This document shows positions 1-24,360 of a DNA stretch of 64,000 bases, in pieces; position 1 is the stretch's first letter, and every line of letters starts with the position of its first letter. Below the pieces are notes generated by a model, which had not been told where the DNA came from, ran no database searches, and saw nothing but the letters and a program-made list of their open reading frames with translations. Source of the stretch: Chaenocephalus aceratus (Eukaryota; Chordata; Actinopteri; Perciformes; Channichthyidae); NCBI GenBank assembly GCA_023974075.1, contig JAMFTG010000673.1, positions 30,813 through 94,812 on the forward strand. Reading direction: 5' to 3'. The position numbers and the translations under genes were made by a program.

Positions 1-1292
1 CCAGGGGACACTAAAGAGTGATGCACACAGCTGAGAACAGACCAGGGGACACTAGAGAGTGACGCACACAGCTGAGAACAGACCAGGGGACACTAAAGAG
101 TGACGCACACAGCTGAGAACAGACCAGGGGACACTAGAGAGTGACGCACACAGCTGAGAACAGACCAGGGGACACTAGAGAGTGACGCACACAGCTGAGA
201 ACAGACCAGGGGACACTAAAGAGTGACGCACACAGCTGAGAACAGACCAGGGGACACTAGAGAGTGACGCACACAGCTGAGAACAGACCAGGGGACACTA
301 AAGAGTGACGCACACAGCTGAGAACAGACCAGGGGACACTAAAGAGTGACGAACACAGCTGAGAGACCAGGGGACACTAAAGAGTGACGCACACAGCTGG
401 GAACAGACCAGGGGACACTAAAGAGTGACGCACACAGCTGGGAACAGACCAGGGGACACTAAAGAGAGACGCACACGGCTGAGAGCAGACCAGGGCACAC
501 TAAAGAGTGACGCACACAGCTGGGAGCAGACCAGGGGACACTAAAGAGAGACGCACACGGCTGAGAGCAGACCAGGGGACACTAAAGAGTGACGCACACA
601 GCTGAGAACAGACCAGGGGACACTAAAGAGTGACGCACACAGCTGGGAGCAGACCAGGGGACACTAAAGAGTGACGCACACAGCTGAGAACAGACCAGGG
701 GACACTAAAGAGTGACGCACACAGCTGAGAACAGACCAGGGGACACTAGAGAGTGACGCACACAGCTGAGAACAGACCAGGGGACACTAGAGAGTGACGC
801 ACACAGCTGAGAACAGACCAGGGGACACTAAAGAGTGACGCACACAGCTGAGAGACCAGGGGCCACTAAAGAGTGACGCACACAGCTGAGAGACCAGGGG
901 ACACTAAAGAGTGACGCACACAGCTGAGAACAGACCAGGGGACACTAAAGAGTGACACACACAGCTGAGAACAGACCAGGGGACACTAAAGAGTGACACA
1001 CACAGCTGAGAACAGACCAGGGGACACTAGAGAGTGACGCACACAGCTGAGAACAGACCAGGGGACACTAGAGAGTGACGCACACAGCTGAGAGACCAGG
1101 GGACACTAAATAGTGACGCACACAGCTGAGAACAGACAAGGGGACACTAATGAGTGACGCACACAGCTGGAAGACCAGGGGACACTAAATAGTGACGCAC
1201 ACAGCTGAGAACAGACAAGGGGACACTAAAGAGTGTCGCACACAGCTGGGAGACCAGGGGACACTAAAGAGTGACGCACACAGCTGAGAACA
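1..1292. repeat. 41-bp minisatellite array (about 32 units)
   Basis: A tandem array begins at the window edge, so its true length is unknown. The unit is about 41 bp and starts CCAGGGGACACTAAAGAG; its second half reads CACACAGCTGAGAACAGA. Variants are visible: a CTAGAGAG versus CTAAAGAG change, CTGAGAACAG versus CTGGGAGCAG, and shortened 38-bp units that lose AAC from the 3' part. Degenerate units collect between about 1090 and 1292, as expected at an array edge. There is no coding frame and no spacer of the CRISPR kind. Confidence 0.95.
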
Positions 1293-1297
1293 GACCA

Positions 1298-1480
1298 GAG
1301 AGGCTCTCAATACTCAAATGTCCCCTCCTCGACTCCCCTCCTCGACTCCCCTCCTCGATACTTAGACCCGCCCACAGGAGATGCGAGCGGAGGACCGAGG
1401 AGGGGAGCCGAGGAGAGAGGAGGGGAAGCAGCAGACGTTTAAAGAAATGAGAACTCCTCTCCTCTGAGCGGTCATATTAA
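1298..1480. repeat. GAGGAGTCGAGG-type terminal block
   Basis: This stretch carries repeated CCCCTCCTCGACTC motifs followed by the inverse-complement type GAGGAGGGGAGCCGAGG. It matches the blocks at 39430-39600 and 40639-40800, including the shared CTCTGAGCGGTCAT sequence near 1468. It looks like the terminal part of a TIR DNA element. In copy A it joins directly to the ATTAAAGCGACGTCC sequence that precedes the Harbinger fragment; in copy B that sequence starts after a TA-rich run instead. Confidence 0.6.
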
Positions 1481-1969
1481 AGCGACGTCCGTTCATTATT
1501 ACGTGGCAACAGCTGCATCAGCTGTCGAGTGGTTTGTCACAGCACTGTATTTTATAATCTCTGTTAGATCAGCTGAACATTGTTCCCCCACATATTTACT
1601 TTTAATTCAATTAGCAACAAGGCATAGTATGTCAAGAATGTATGAATATGTATAATGTAACACAGGCCTGCATCTCTTCTGTATCGTGGCGCACTAAAAT
1701 ATTATTATGAAAATACTCAATAAAGTGCTATATACGTTTGATATATTCACACATGCACACACACACACGCCTAAAAAACCCAATGACTGTCGATAAACTA
1801 TACACAGTATGTTTACCTTTTTAAACTAGGCTTAATGAGATGATAAGTCATCAAGTCACACGTCACAAAACACCTGCACCACATTTCTAATCAATTACCA
1901 AATCATGAGGGACCTGACAGCCTATATAAGGTCCAGGCACACCTCTGATTTATAGTCTCAATATTGAGA
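1481..1969. other. Left flank of duplication copy A
   Basis: Non-coding sequence that matches 42517-44134 of copy B nearly base for base, apart from one 1.1-kb insertion in B. It contains a short CA run near 1755. It ends in a TATA-like sequence just upstream of the Harbinger start codon. Confidence 0.8.
1923..1930 (+). promoter_or_regulatory. TATA-like box upstream of Harbinger ORF
   Basis: TATATAAG lies 40 bases upstream of the ATG at 1970. The paralog has the same box at 44088-44095, where a hAT inserted and its target duplication rebuilt the box. Promoter function is inferred from sequence and spacing only. Confidence 0.4.
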
Positions 1970-2951
1970 ATGAAGACCGCAATAGTGTGTGCCTTATGGC
2001 AGTGGCACGAGCAGAAAACTAAATCCCGTGAGGAAAGACGCCGTTCCCAGCGCTGGAAAGCGAGAATGCGCAATGCCATCCTGCTTCATCTTGAGGTATT
2101 TGAGTGTTTGTTTACAAATGTTTGAAATGGTTGAAAAATAGCTGGCTTTTTTTAATTGGAATACAAAAATTACCAACTACTTGTAGCAAGACAATCATGA
2201 CACATAGGCCTGAGCCAGAGAGTCAGAGAAAAAGCATGTTTGTCAAAGAGACAGTTGTGTTTTGGATGATGGAGTTGTATTTATTCAAGAAGGGACCATG
2301 CACATTAGTTAACACGAGCACTTGAGACCATCAAATGTGCCAGATTTAGCCATGGCTTTATTCCTTATGACAGAATATTTATGTGCAGTTTAAATTGCGG
2401 GATAAAGGAGTTTAGTTTGCTGGATAAAGGTATTGACCTCTGTACATGTTATTGTTCCTGTAGGTTCACCCTCTCAGTACAAACGTTTGAACAGCAGTGT
2501 CCCACTGCTTAAACTGTACTTCGAGGGTGATGGGTGCCTGCTGAAGGACTTCAGGATCCGCCGAGACTCCCTGAAGGCCTTGATGCGGTGTCCGGGGCCT
2601 GAGAGGAGACAGGCCTGGGGACACCACATGACTGTCTTGACGACCGTGTACTGGCTGGCACACGGTTTGTCATACAGTGTGGTGTCCCGGGCCTTTCAGG
2701 TACCCCTCTCCACGGTCCACAGACTGGTCCACCAGGGAGTGGAGGACATCGCTGCTCTCCGGCATTCCCTCATCCAGCTGCCTGCTGGTCCAGAGCTGGA
2801 GGAGGTCGGGCAGGGCTTCCAGCAGTTGGCCAACAGCCCGGCATTCAGTTCCTGTGTGGGTGCAATAGACGGGTGCCACATACGTATCAGGACCCCATCC
2901 GGACCCACTGGCCAGGATTATGTGAATAGGAAGCTCTTCCCATGCCAATAA
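1970..2951 (+). pseudogene. PIF/Harbinger (HARBI1-like) transposase fragment, copy A
   Basis: Exon 1 would be 1970-2095 (42 codons, rich in Arg and Lys, ending GAG before GTATTT). Exon 2 begins after TTCCTGTAG at 2464 and runs to a TAA at 2951. The second exon encodes the middle of a DDE_Tnp_4 nuclease of the PIF/Harbinger type: a helix-turn-helix-like stretch (VPLSTVHRLVHQG) and the block GAIDGCHIRI with the first catalytic Asp. The protein stops right after YVNRKLFPCQ, so the second Asp and Glu of the triad are missing. Relative to the paralog, copy A has lost 13 bp at the start of exon 2 (22 bases against 35 before the shared AAACG), which puts exon 2 out of frame with exon 1. It is a dead copy. 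The open frame without splicing starts at 2433. Confidence 0.8.
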
Positions 2952-3189
2952 CCTACCATAGCCAATAACAAATTAATGTAACGTATTTTATTTTTGTTGT
3001 TCATTCATATCTTATTTTAATTATTTATGCATATTTTTTAATCTCTCCAGTTTTAAACAATGTTTTTGGTTTACTGTCCTATAGTATACATTGGATTGTT
3101 GGATTTCTATCTGTATTTGTGTGTGAAGTGATGTTTGTAGCACTTTCCTGACTCACAGCGAAGATATTGAATCTGAAGCAAAAGCATAT
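2952..3189. other. AT-rich non-coding segment
   Basis: No gene seen. It is shared with copy B at 45132-45369 and is probably the decayed 3' part of the Harbinger element. Confidence 0.6.
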
Positions 3190-3447
3190 TTTCAGAATCA
3201 GAATTCCTTTATTCGTCCCAAAAAGTGGAAATCTAAATTATTACATCAACAGAAGTAAAGTGCAGATAAAGTGAAAAGAGTAGACTGTATATTCAAATAC
3301 AACAAAGCAGGAAGACATTATTAATAATAAAGAATCACAATAAGTAAAAACACACAGTTACAATTATTCATCAGCTGTGATCCTGAACAGACTGAACTCT
3401 CTGGGCAGCAGGGAGGAGGTCTCTGGAACAGGAGGAGACTCTTCCTC
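3190..3447 (-). repeat. LINE/SINE 3'-tail-like repeat at NLR A 3' end
   Basis: CAGAATCAGAATTCCTTTATT followed by a GTCCC-type motif is a common fish retroposon tail read on minus. Related copies lie at 45371-45627, 38665-38835 and about 21100-21205. It lies just downstream of the NLR stop codon, so it would be part of the 3' UTR if the transcript extends that far. The family name is not certain. Confidence 0.55.
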
Positions 3448-15406
<11,959 letters not shown>

Positions 15407-16336
15407 AGCAGAGCTCACACCTTCACACACACACAACCACCTGCTGGAGAACCACACATGATCTCATCAGGACACAGAGCTCACACACCTCCAAACTAAA
15501 CACACTCATGAGACAGTTCCCATGTTGTTGGCTCTTTGAGCTGCAGCGTCTTAAAGACCCTCTCAATGCTCGGTGGTCTTCAGGACGGTTTGAAGACTTC
15601 AGGAATATCCTTCATGTGGATTATTCTTGGCCTTTCAATGCAGATCTCTTCTATTGGACGGACTCTGAAGAGCTCAGCAAGCCTTAAAATCTTCCTCTGT
15701 TTCAGAGGTTCATACATTTTAAACAGCCAACAGGAAACTGTGTTTGGAGTTCAGAGCAGAAGATTTGGAGGGTACAAAATAAAGATGAAGAAAATAAAGT
15801 TATTGATTATTAACAAAAATGTTCTGTATTATTGTATTTCCTTTAATAAAGGAACACACTAGTGGTTTGTGATTGAACAGAGAAGAGTCTGCTTATTGTC
15901 CTGAGTCAGTGGTGAGGACCAATCAGAGCAGAGGAAGCTCCACCAGATGGAGCTGATGCAGGATTTCACTGCTGCACCTTGACTCAGGTGTTGTACTTCA
16001 GTTCAGCTTGTAGGTACTTTAGTTCACTTCATTACCTGCTACTTTATACTTTATACCTCCTTTACCAGCTGTAACATTAAAGTGAACAGACGGATTCATT
16101 AATTATTATTATTCAATAATGTGACACATATTATTATTAACTGGTGCAGAATAAGTCATTTTACTTTTGTACTTTAAGTACTCCTCCTCCTCCTCCTCCT
16201 CTCTCACTGAACACACCTTAGGTTTTATTTTTGGCACATCTTTGAGCTTCCCGACTGAATTGAACACACCTTTTTTTTGGTTTGTTGACGTGTTTGGACT
16301 TGAGTTTTTTTTTTATAGTGAAGACTAAGAAACAAA
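15407..16336. other. Intergenic, upstream of NLR A
   Basis: No gene supported. 15990-16200 resembles a widespread fish repeat with TACTTTAAGTA-type motifs and a short (CTC)n run near 16185. The 5' UTR and promoter of NLR A should lie at the low-coordinate end. Confidence 0.5.
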
Positions 16337-16504
16337 ATGGCTTCTGCTCAGCTGGTCTTTAACACAGAACAGCTGAAGAGAAGACTACAACAGAGAAAGA
16401 GTCTCTCACAGTTTCATCAGAAACAACAGCCCAAGCCCCGAGCCTGTTTTTCAGGTCTCAGGCTCGAAAATGACATTCCCAGAACAAATGACCAAATCTT
16501 CTAA
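16337..16504 (+). CDS. Short ORF crossing into a piggyBac-like end (unrecognised)
   Basis: A 55-codon ORF starting MASAQLVFNTEQLKRRLQQR. The first 32 residues look like a Gln/Arg/Lys-rich amphipathic helix. From about PKPRACFSG onward the sequence is that of the piggyBac-like element end at about 16430. So it may be a first exon truncated by an insertion, or chance. I do not recognise the family. Confidence 0.2.
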   Translation: MASAQLVFNTEQLKRRLQQRKSLSQFHQKQQPKPRACFSGLRLENDIPRTNDQIF

Positions 16505-17559
16505 AAGGGTTAAATTAATAATCTTTTTTCTCAAAGCAAGGTTACACCTGTGAGTTGGATGTAGAAGTGTCAGAATCAATATAGATGTTCTTATTTTAAA
16601 GTAAATTCAGATTGAACACAGTAAAAACAATTACTTATAGTGAAACCACCCTTGAATGATGGTAAGGTAGACTAAAAGCTTTAGGAATCCAAAGTACAAC
16701 ATATAATAAGTACCCTGTATCAAGATTGATGAAAAACAAGTTACATTCTACCTTTTTAGAGAGGTTTAGCAAAAAAAACACACTTCTGGGGCCATTTGGG
16801 TGGATTTTCCTTATCTCTGGCCCCTCTTGCTCGGTTTTGCTGATTGACATCTCTTTCTAACCGTCAGAGCCAATGGAATAGAGGGGAACTCCCACATACT
16901 CCTTATTTGGTAATTTGTGTGTGTGAGACTGCCGCATAGCCAAGACCGGAAGCTGCGATAACTCTGGTGGCTACAATTAGCAGCTAACTTTTGCTCTCCG
17001 ATTTTTACATACAAATTGAATTATGGATTATAAATGAAAACAATTATTACACAGAAAAATTTAAAACCGATGGATTAACCGATTCAGCCGCATTTTTTCT
17101 AATTTTAATGTCATTGAACACGTCTTTTGATCAGATTGACAGCTACGGTGAGACGATCTCCTGTTAAAAGCTCCGTAAAGGTACGTGTTGTGATGTCTGT
17201 GTTTGCTTCCCCTGTCCGAGTTCGGATCACTCAGTGATGATACTATATACCTACATAATCTGTGGAACCTCAGCTTTAATCGGATATCTTGTATGTGCAG
17301 CTACGATAAGTAATAAGGGTACTTTTATCTTGAGTTCTGTGCCAAAGTGCGTTAGCATTTTTCGCTCAGGGGTCATTTAGATGCTTCTTATGAGACTTGT
17401 GTTTTGTTTTGTTAAAAATGGTTTATATCGTCAGTTAGCTGAGATTCTTCCCGTTAATCTGGTATAACACATTAATAGGTTCTTAAATATTAAGAACCTA
17501 TTGAGACACAGTGTCATGAACAAATTTAAAAAAGGACCCGCCGAGGGGGGCTTTGGGGA
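16430..17559. mobile_element. Non-autonomous piggyBac-like element
   Basis: It starts AAGCCCCGAGCCTGTTTTTC and matches the left end of the element at 33477, then matches that element's right part (AACACGTCTTTTGATCA, TGAGACTTGTGTTTTGTTT). It ends GGGGAT next to TTAA at 17560-17563. There is no transposase. The left TTAA is not seen. Confidence 0.65.
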
Positions 17560-17563
17560 TTAA

Positions 17564-18283
17564 CAGGTTTTAATGTGCTCTGTGAAAACAGAACACTCAG
17601 AAATATGTTGAAAGCCTGTCAGCTAAAGTAGTGAAACAGTTCCCGTTAAATGACACTTTATAGAATATATTCTAATGCCATCAGATACAGATATTGGCTG
17701 TAAGTACATTTTGTAACTTTACAGTCTAGTACAAGTACACTTCTTCATTATCAGGACACATGTAACAAGGTTAGAATACTGCATTAAGACGTTTGAACTT
17801 CACTGTTTAGACTTTAGATCAGAGTTCCTGAGGGGGGGTCAGGAGGGCGTGTTGATCGACCAATGAAACGCAGCCAGAGTCTCTCAGGTGTTTCAGGAGC
17901 AAAGGCCCAGGTGAGCTCTCTGATGGCTTCTGGGTCCTAGTGCCCGCCTGATGCCTGCCCCTCCACATCAGTAACCCTCCTGACAGACTGACCCCCATCA
18001 GCCTGAACTCCTCTTTCTCCTCACAGGGAACTATTTAAACTAACCTGCATTCTCTCTCTGCTCTCACAGCTAGGAGGCCGTCTTGTTTTCCCAGCTTTAA
18101 ACAATCACACGTTCATCAACTCAAGAGTTTCTGAGACCACAACAATCAACAACGTCAACCAATCAATCACAGCTCTACTTACTGAATTGTTAGCTGTGAG
18201 CTTCATCAGTAGCAGCCTCGTCTGAGCTTCATCAACTTCAGCGTCCGTCAGACGAAGTGAAGTGACACTGCTTCCTTTTCGGA

Positions 18284-18357
<74 letters not shown>

Positions 18358-18907
18358 GAGTGTGTGTGTGTGTGTGTGTGTCCTCGCCTCACTGTGACAG
18401 TATGCAGTCCGACTGGTTGGACTGAGTCTCAGTCTGTGCTGCGTTCACAGGATCAAATGTTTTTGTGAATATAATCGGGAAGGGATCTTTAACAGAGTTT
18501 CCTGCTACTCTAACCTGCAGTGCCTTTTATCAAAACAGGAAGTCATTACATTTTTGAAATTTTGCAGAATAATGTCAGATTGGACTCTTTGCAGCCTCTG
18601 TTGTGTAAAGTTCTGCTTCCTGGACACAGCTTGAAAAAACAAGTTAATTTAAACACAAAGTGATCTCATCACTGCTCTTTGGTGATCTGGTTTTTCATTT
18701 GTAGAGTGACCACAGCTGTCAGATAAGTGTAGTCCAGGAAAAAGTACAACATGTACCTCTGAGATGAGTACAGGTATCTCACTCTCATTTCCCTCTCGAC
18801 CGTCCTTCCAACATGTGTTATCTCCACCATCTCACCCACATTTCCGTGCCTATTGCCTCACACCAAAGTTCAGTTTGTCATGCTGGGGATTATCAACTTT
18901 ATGACTC
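17564..18907. other. Intergenic segment
   Basis: No gene seen. It contains a (GT)n microsatellite at about 18286-18382 with a few interruptions. Open frames over it are repeat artefacts. Confidence 0.6.
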
Positions 18908-19533
18908 TTACGGCCCGGACACTCCAAGCTGACACCAAGGAACTGACACAGATGGACCCCTGACTGTTGGGTCGCCTCGCGTCTCGGCCATGTGTCGCTC
19001 TGGAACACACCTCAAAGACTTCAGCCGACGGCCAAGAAGCACGTACGAACTGCACATGCGGGAGTGGCAATAACTCTCCTTACCAGCAGGCGGCGGTAGT
19101 GTGTATTCATCATTCAAAAGAGGCAACAACCGGAAGACAGACCGCGTGATACACCGAGAGAAGAAGAACAGACTGCGTGATATAAACAAACAACAAATAG
19201 CGTGTGCGTTCCATTTTCACTCTACAGCGAGAAGCTCACGGGGCTTTCCCCAACCTGTGTCGAGAGCTGGAGTTCAATGGAATCTTAATAGTTTGTTTGG
19301 GTCCCTCACTTCCGTTTTACTTCTCATGCACTGACTCGCTAGCTGAACAGCCAATCAGAGTGATTTATTTTGCTGACAGCTTTTTTCGACCGGTTTTCGG
19401 CCGAAAAGGCGTCGGCACGGCTGAAAAGACACAACGGTGCGGGACACACCAATCTGAGTAGGGCGTGTCGACGCTCATCGTAAGCCTGATGCCCAACGAC
19501 GCCGATAATCGGAATGGTGTGTCCGCGGCCTTT
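18908..19533. mobile_element. TIR element, possibly Harbinger-type MITE
   Basis: The left end CGGCCCGGACACTCCAAG pairs with the inverted right end AGGCCGCGGACACACCATT. TTA lies at both edges, which would fit a 3-bp PIF/Harbinger target duplication. There is no transposase. The terminal repeats are imperfect. Confidence 0.4.
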
Positions 19534-21089
19534 AGAATCCATTAACCCCTTGAGCCACACCATCCGGACACATTGCAGTCACATTTTACCGGGTGGGGTT
19601 TTTCCTAAATTAGCGTTAGGGTTACGGCTAAAAGGGGAATTGGCAGCTGATACTCTGCTTTAGTTTTTTTTGTTTATTTTCATACAAAGCCTTTGACCCA
19701 ACAGTGATGGATTCAGAAACACACATTTCCAGTGCTTTACCTGCTATAGATGGTATGTTCCCATGCTCACTTTATGCTTACGACCATACCCTACCATACC
19801 AATACTTAGATGGGACACCTCGGTATCTCCAGTGCTGCAGTCGTTGAATGAAGTGGTTTTGGTGGCACCATCCAGTATAACAGGGGAGTCTTGAATAAGG
19901 ACGCTGCATATTGGCTTGTTCTGATAGAAATAAGGTTGAAGCTTGTTGTGCCAAAATACGCCACTATTTCAACACGTTCTAAGTAAACTGGGTTTTCCCG
20001 CTCGTTATAGTTTAAACACACTTTACATAGGAATTGAATGCTGTTCTTCAGATTGGTAGACATCCATTCACACCTTTAAATAAAATAAATACTTTCTAAT
20101 GTTTCGGTGTATTAGGTATTAGGAGTAAAAGTAGTGCTACATTTTTCTTGTGTACTTTTATATCTGATCTACAAAGTCTATTTTGTCACTTATTCTGTTA
20201 GTACAATCTGTTTTTCTGTGTTGTATTTGTTTATTCCTGAACACAATTGATCAGTTGTACTAAGTCTGTGTTCTAATTATTTCTGTATCATAGTTTAAAT
20301 TATGTTTGTATTTGCTTTGTCGTACTTTCCCGTAGGATTTTTGCGTTTGTCTTTTATTCTTGTTCACGGAATTTCTCTGAAACCATAAAGTTCACAATTT
20401 TACTTTTTCTATTTCTTATAGTCTTTTATCAATGCATTTGTTTTGTTCAATTCTGTTTTAGTGGTGCTTATGTGCAATATAATGCTATACAAATAAGTAT
20501 TTTGTTTGTATACATGGAATGTAATGAAGTATATTCGATAATGAGATATATACAAAGTCTTGCCCGATGTCGTATATCTCAGAAGCTGAGCAGGGTCGGG
20601 CAGAGACATTGTTTTGCACATTTATGACACTGAAGGTCGCCCAGAGGTCTGAGTGTCGGTTCTTAATGTGGGCGCCAAGGGTTCATCACTCAAGTGTATT
20701 TAGTCTTGGCTCAAATTGGTTTTATTCCATCTAGCCTCCTTGCAACCTATGGAGGACAGAACATGACATAGGTAAGAATAAAAAAATACATGTTTGAATA
20801 AATACATGAATAAATACTGGAACACTAATATAAATAACTGTTGAAATAGATACAGAAATAAAAATAATACAGTAATAAATAAATAAATACTTTAACTAAA
20901 AAGAAAATGATGTACAAAATAAATAAATATAGATTGAGAACAAACAGGACACACATTATTATATATCTTTAATGTATTTCTACATTTATGTTCACTTACA
21001 TGCATTTATTAAAACATGTCTGTAAGCTAACGAGGTAGGGGGTTTGGGAACTACGGACGGAGGAAACTGATTTATACAGTACACTTGCT
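19534..21089. other. Intergenic AT-rich segment
   Basis: No coding evidence. There are runs of AATAAATA-type low complexity at 20780-20960. Nothing recognised. Confidence 0.5.
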
Positions 21090-21765
21090 TATGGGACATT
21101 TACGGAATTACAACAGCAGAAGTATAGTGCAGATGTATATTAAATATATCAAAGTAGGCACACGTTATTAATAATAAAAAACACCATGAGTAAAAACAAA
21201 TAATAAGTACACTATGGTTAAAACAAACTAAATAGCTTTATCTTTTTTAAATAGGGTGACGACACAAATTGATAGAAGTAGCTGGTACTGTTTACAGATC
21301 CTAAATAAATTGACAGAAAAATAAAGCTTTAATTGCACGACATTTTTAAACCAATCAGTGAATTTGAATCATTTGACCTTTTATGTGAACATGAACTGGG
21401 AGCACTTTACTGAATAGCAGAGGGGTTATTGATTAAACGTAGTAGTGTAAACAGTAGAAGTGTGGGAAGGGAATTATTGAATACCTTCTGTATCATAATC
21501 TTTCGGTGTTGCACTTTGTAGACGGTCCCTGCATTCAGATAGAAGTTGAGCGGCTCGGAGGACGGTGTGTATCGGCTTGTTTTGATAGAAAAGAGAGGTT
21601 AGAGCTTGTTGTCTACCTTACTGTGGTTGCTCAGAGACGACGATTGTGTTTGAGTTATTGATCTGTCAATATCTATCTAACTTAACCAACTAGGAAGCTA
21701 CTCATCCCGCCCCGTAAGTAACGCTAGTCTTATGAATGAAGACTCTCAGAGGGCATTAAGAAGGT
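21090..21765. repeat. Direct repeat, partner at 38680-39380
   Basis: About 680 bp is closely repeated about 17.6 kb downstream, including AGAAGTAGCTGGTACTGTTT, TTGCACTTTGTAGACGGTCC and CGCTAGTCTTATGAATGAAG. It begins with a retroposon-tail-like segment. No open frame of note. It is either a dispersed element or a local duplication. Confidence 0.75.
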
Positions 21766-24360
21766 TATCAAAAACATATTCAGAAGGCTGTTACCAAACA
21801 TTTCAAGAATGTTTTTAAAGAACGTTATCCTACCTTTCAGAAGAACATTCTGAGAACCAAAATAAAACGTCCCGCTGAAAACATTCCTAGAACAATGAAT
21901 GGTAACATTCTCAGAATGTTTTGAGAACCAAAAATGTCTAGCTGGGAACTCAAACATGCCACCGCCAACATGCATTATCTGCTTACAGCTTATCATGGAT
22001 TAAGTGCTTGTTTGTTTTTATCAAAAGTGACATCAGACTTTTTAAAACATCCTTTTCAAACAAATGCAACAAGGTTGATTTTTAAAGGGCTCTCGAAATA
22101 AATCTGACGTTGACCATGACCGTGTTATTATTTGTCCTCACAGGAACGTTTTACAAAAAAAGAATAACCTCCTGAAAACATATCAGAATGTTGCTTGGAC
22201 GATGTTCTTCTTTGGTTATCATGTAACATTGAGGGAACGTTTTATAAAGAACATATTTAATATGTTTCCCAACAACGTCCAAAACACATCCTTAGAATGT
22301 TGGAGGCAAAACGTTATGTCTTAGTTAACCTTAAACCTTTTAGGAACATTATTTGAAATAATAAACATCCTCAAAAGGTTCTTTGAACATCAGATTAAAA
22401 CGTTTTTTTAAAACATTATTAGAACCTGTAGGTAACGTTAGCTGGGGTAACGATCACGCACACGCTCAGACACAAACATTCACGGTCAACACGGTTGAAA
22501 AACGTGTGGCTTCCTCTCTAGCCTCTCATCCCAGCTGATCACCCGTGCCCACATATAGAGGTTAATTACCTCCCGTGCTCCCAGGTGCGCAGATTGGATG
22601 ATGACGCGTTCACACACACATATACAAACCCTGTGCACAACCCAAAGCAGATTGGCTCCAACACAACACATAACACACACATGTCCTGCCCTCTGCTTGC
22701 TTTATAAATGTTGTCCATTTGATGCAATGTTTCTGCATGAGATGTACAGTACGCCCTCCGGCGGACCTTTTGTGAATTACGCTAAAATCCCTAATGTTTT
22801 TTATCTTTGAGGGGAATGCTCTAGGGACCCCAATTCTCGGCCAGTTTTGATCCTGCAGCCGTTGTCTACGCGTGTAGCCCGACGGCTTCTTTGTTAGTGT
22901 ACACAAAGTTAGGGTGATTTTTTTCTGTACATTCGACTTGTGCGCATTGAAGGGCATGTGTACAGTGGGTCCAGATGACGACACGGGTACCCTAATACCA
23001 GAAAGGGCTATATGTTTTGAAATATAATTGGGATAACAAGTAGAGGTCGTAGAGACATTATGCCCTACTGTTCTTAAAATGTTTTCAGGGACACATTTGA
23101 TTTTGGTTCCCAGAATGTTCTTCTGAAAGGTAGGATAACTTTCTCTCAAAAGAGTCTTAACATTTTTGGTGATAACTTTCTTAACATGTATGAGCGCATT
23201 GAGACAACGAATAGGACGTATAAAAACAAATGTTCATGCCAATATTCACTCACATGCACTTATAACCACACTAAGGTATGCAGGCCCACAGTGTTCATAA
23301 TATCATGTGTAAAATATCAGAAAATAATCACACTTTTTTCTGACTATAGGTTGTGTCTCGTTTGTAGGCTCTAACTGTTGGATGAGCTATCTGGCCGTGT
23401 GTGGCTTGTGAGGGCTGCGTATAAACAGTGTCTGCTGTTTATGCATATTGGATACAAATCGTTATCGCACCCTTTAGATTTGAGACCGACAGACATATAG
23501 AAGAATGGACCGACTGTCACTGCCCTTCCCTGAAACCCCTGTTAGTGTTTGTATGTGTTTGTTTCTACTGTGTGTCTCTCTCTCTCCACCCCCCCAACTG
23601 CCTGCTTGTCTGCTCGACACGGCTGGCAGCAATCTCCAATCAACCACACCTGCAGCCTGCTCATCAGCCACACTATGAAAGCCTGCAGCCTGCACTCATT
23701 GCCTGCCAGATTGTTGCTGTGAACGGTTTGTTGCATGCCGCTCTAGGTTTTTTTTTTTTTTTTTGACAAATTTGCCTGCTTTTGTCTCACACTCATTTGT
23801 ATGTCTCTCCCAGGAGGAATCCAAGGCCTTCCACACTCCCAAGACCAGCCAGGCCTCTCCACCCTGGAACAACTGTTTTCCACATCACCAACCTCCACTC
23901 CCAGCTCCCCTTTCCTGATAAACAAATGTTCCTTTTTCCAGCTGATTCCGAGTCTGATTCTGGGTCCCCTCCAGTACATGTGACACCGACAGTGACTTGT
24001 AGCTGCTGGTCGCATATAAAAAAAGAAAAGAAAAAAGACTTCTGATAAATCGGAACGATAAAGCACGTTATCCTACTCTAAAATAATAACACTCTGGCAC
24101 ATAACAAAATCTAACTTGCAGCTGAAAACGTTTTAAGAACTTTAGGGCATAATGTCCTAACAATGTTATCAAAAATATTTGAAGAAGGTTATCACAAAAT
24201 ATTTTAAGAATGTTTTTAGAGAACGTTATCCTACCTTTCAGAAGAACATTCAGGGAACCAAAAGAAAACTTACCACCGAAAAAATTCCTAGAACAGTGAA
24301 TGGTAACATTCTCAGAACGTTTTTAGAACCAAACGTTTCTAGCTGGGATGTTTTAAAGAA
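21766..24360. repeat. AACATTCT/AGAACGTT-rich repeat pair and spacer
   Basis: Two direct copies of about 180 bp (21774-21950 and 24167-24350) share GAACGTTATCCTACCTTTCA, GAATGGTAACATTCTCAGAA and a TCTAGCTGGGA end. Related fragments occur at 22130-22445 and, inverted, at 23070-23180. The many palindromic AACATTCT and AGAACGTT words look like a fish DNA-transposon family with internal repeats. No transposase. A T homopolymer lies at 23747-23764. Confidence 0.55.

Noticed and set aside
1..1292. Regular short repeats resembling a CRISPR array
   Set aside because: The units abut with no unique spacers and vary internally. It is a eukaryotic minisatellite.
22610..23149. 179-codon open frame on minus
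   Set aside because: It spans dispersed repeat sequence with AACATTCT words and shows no domain or splice logic.
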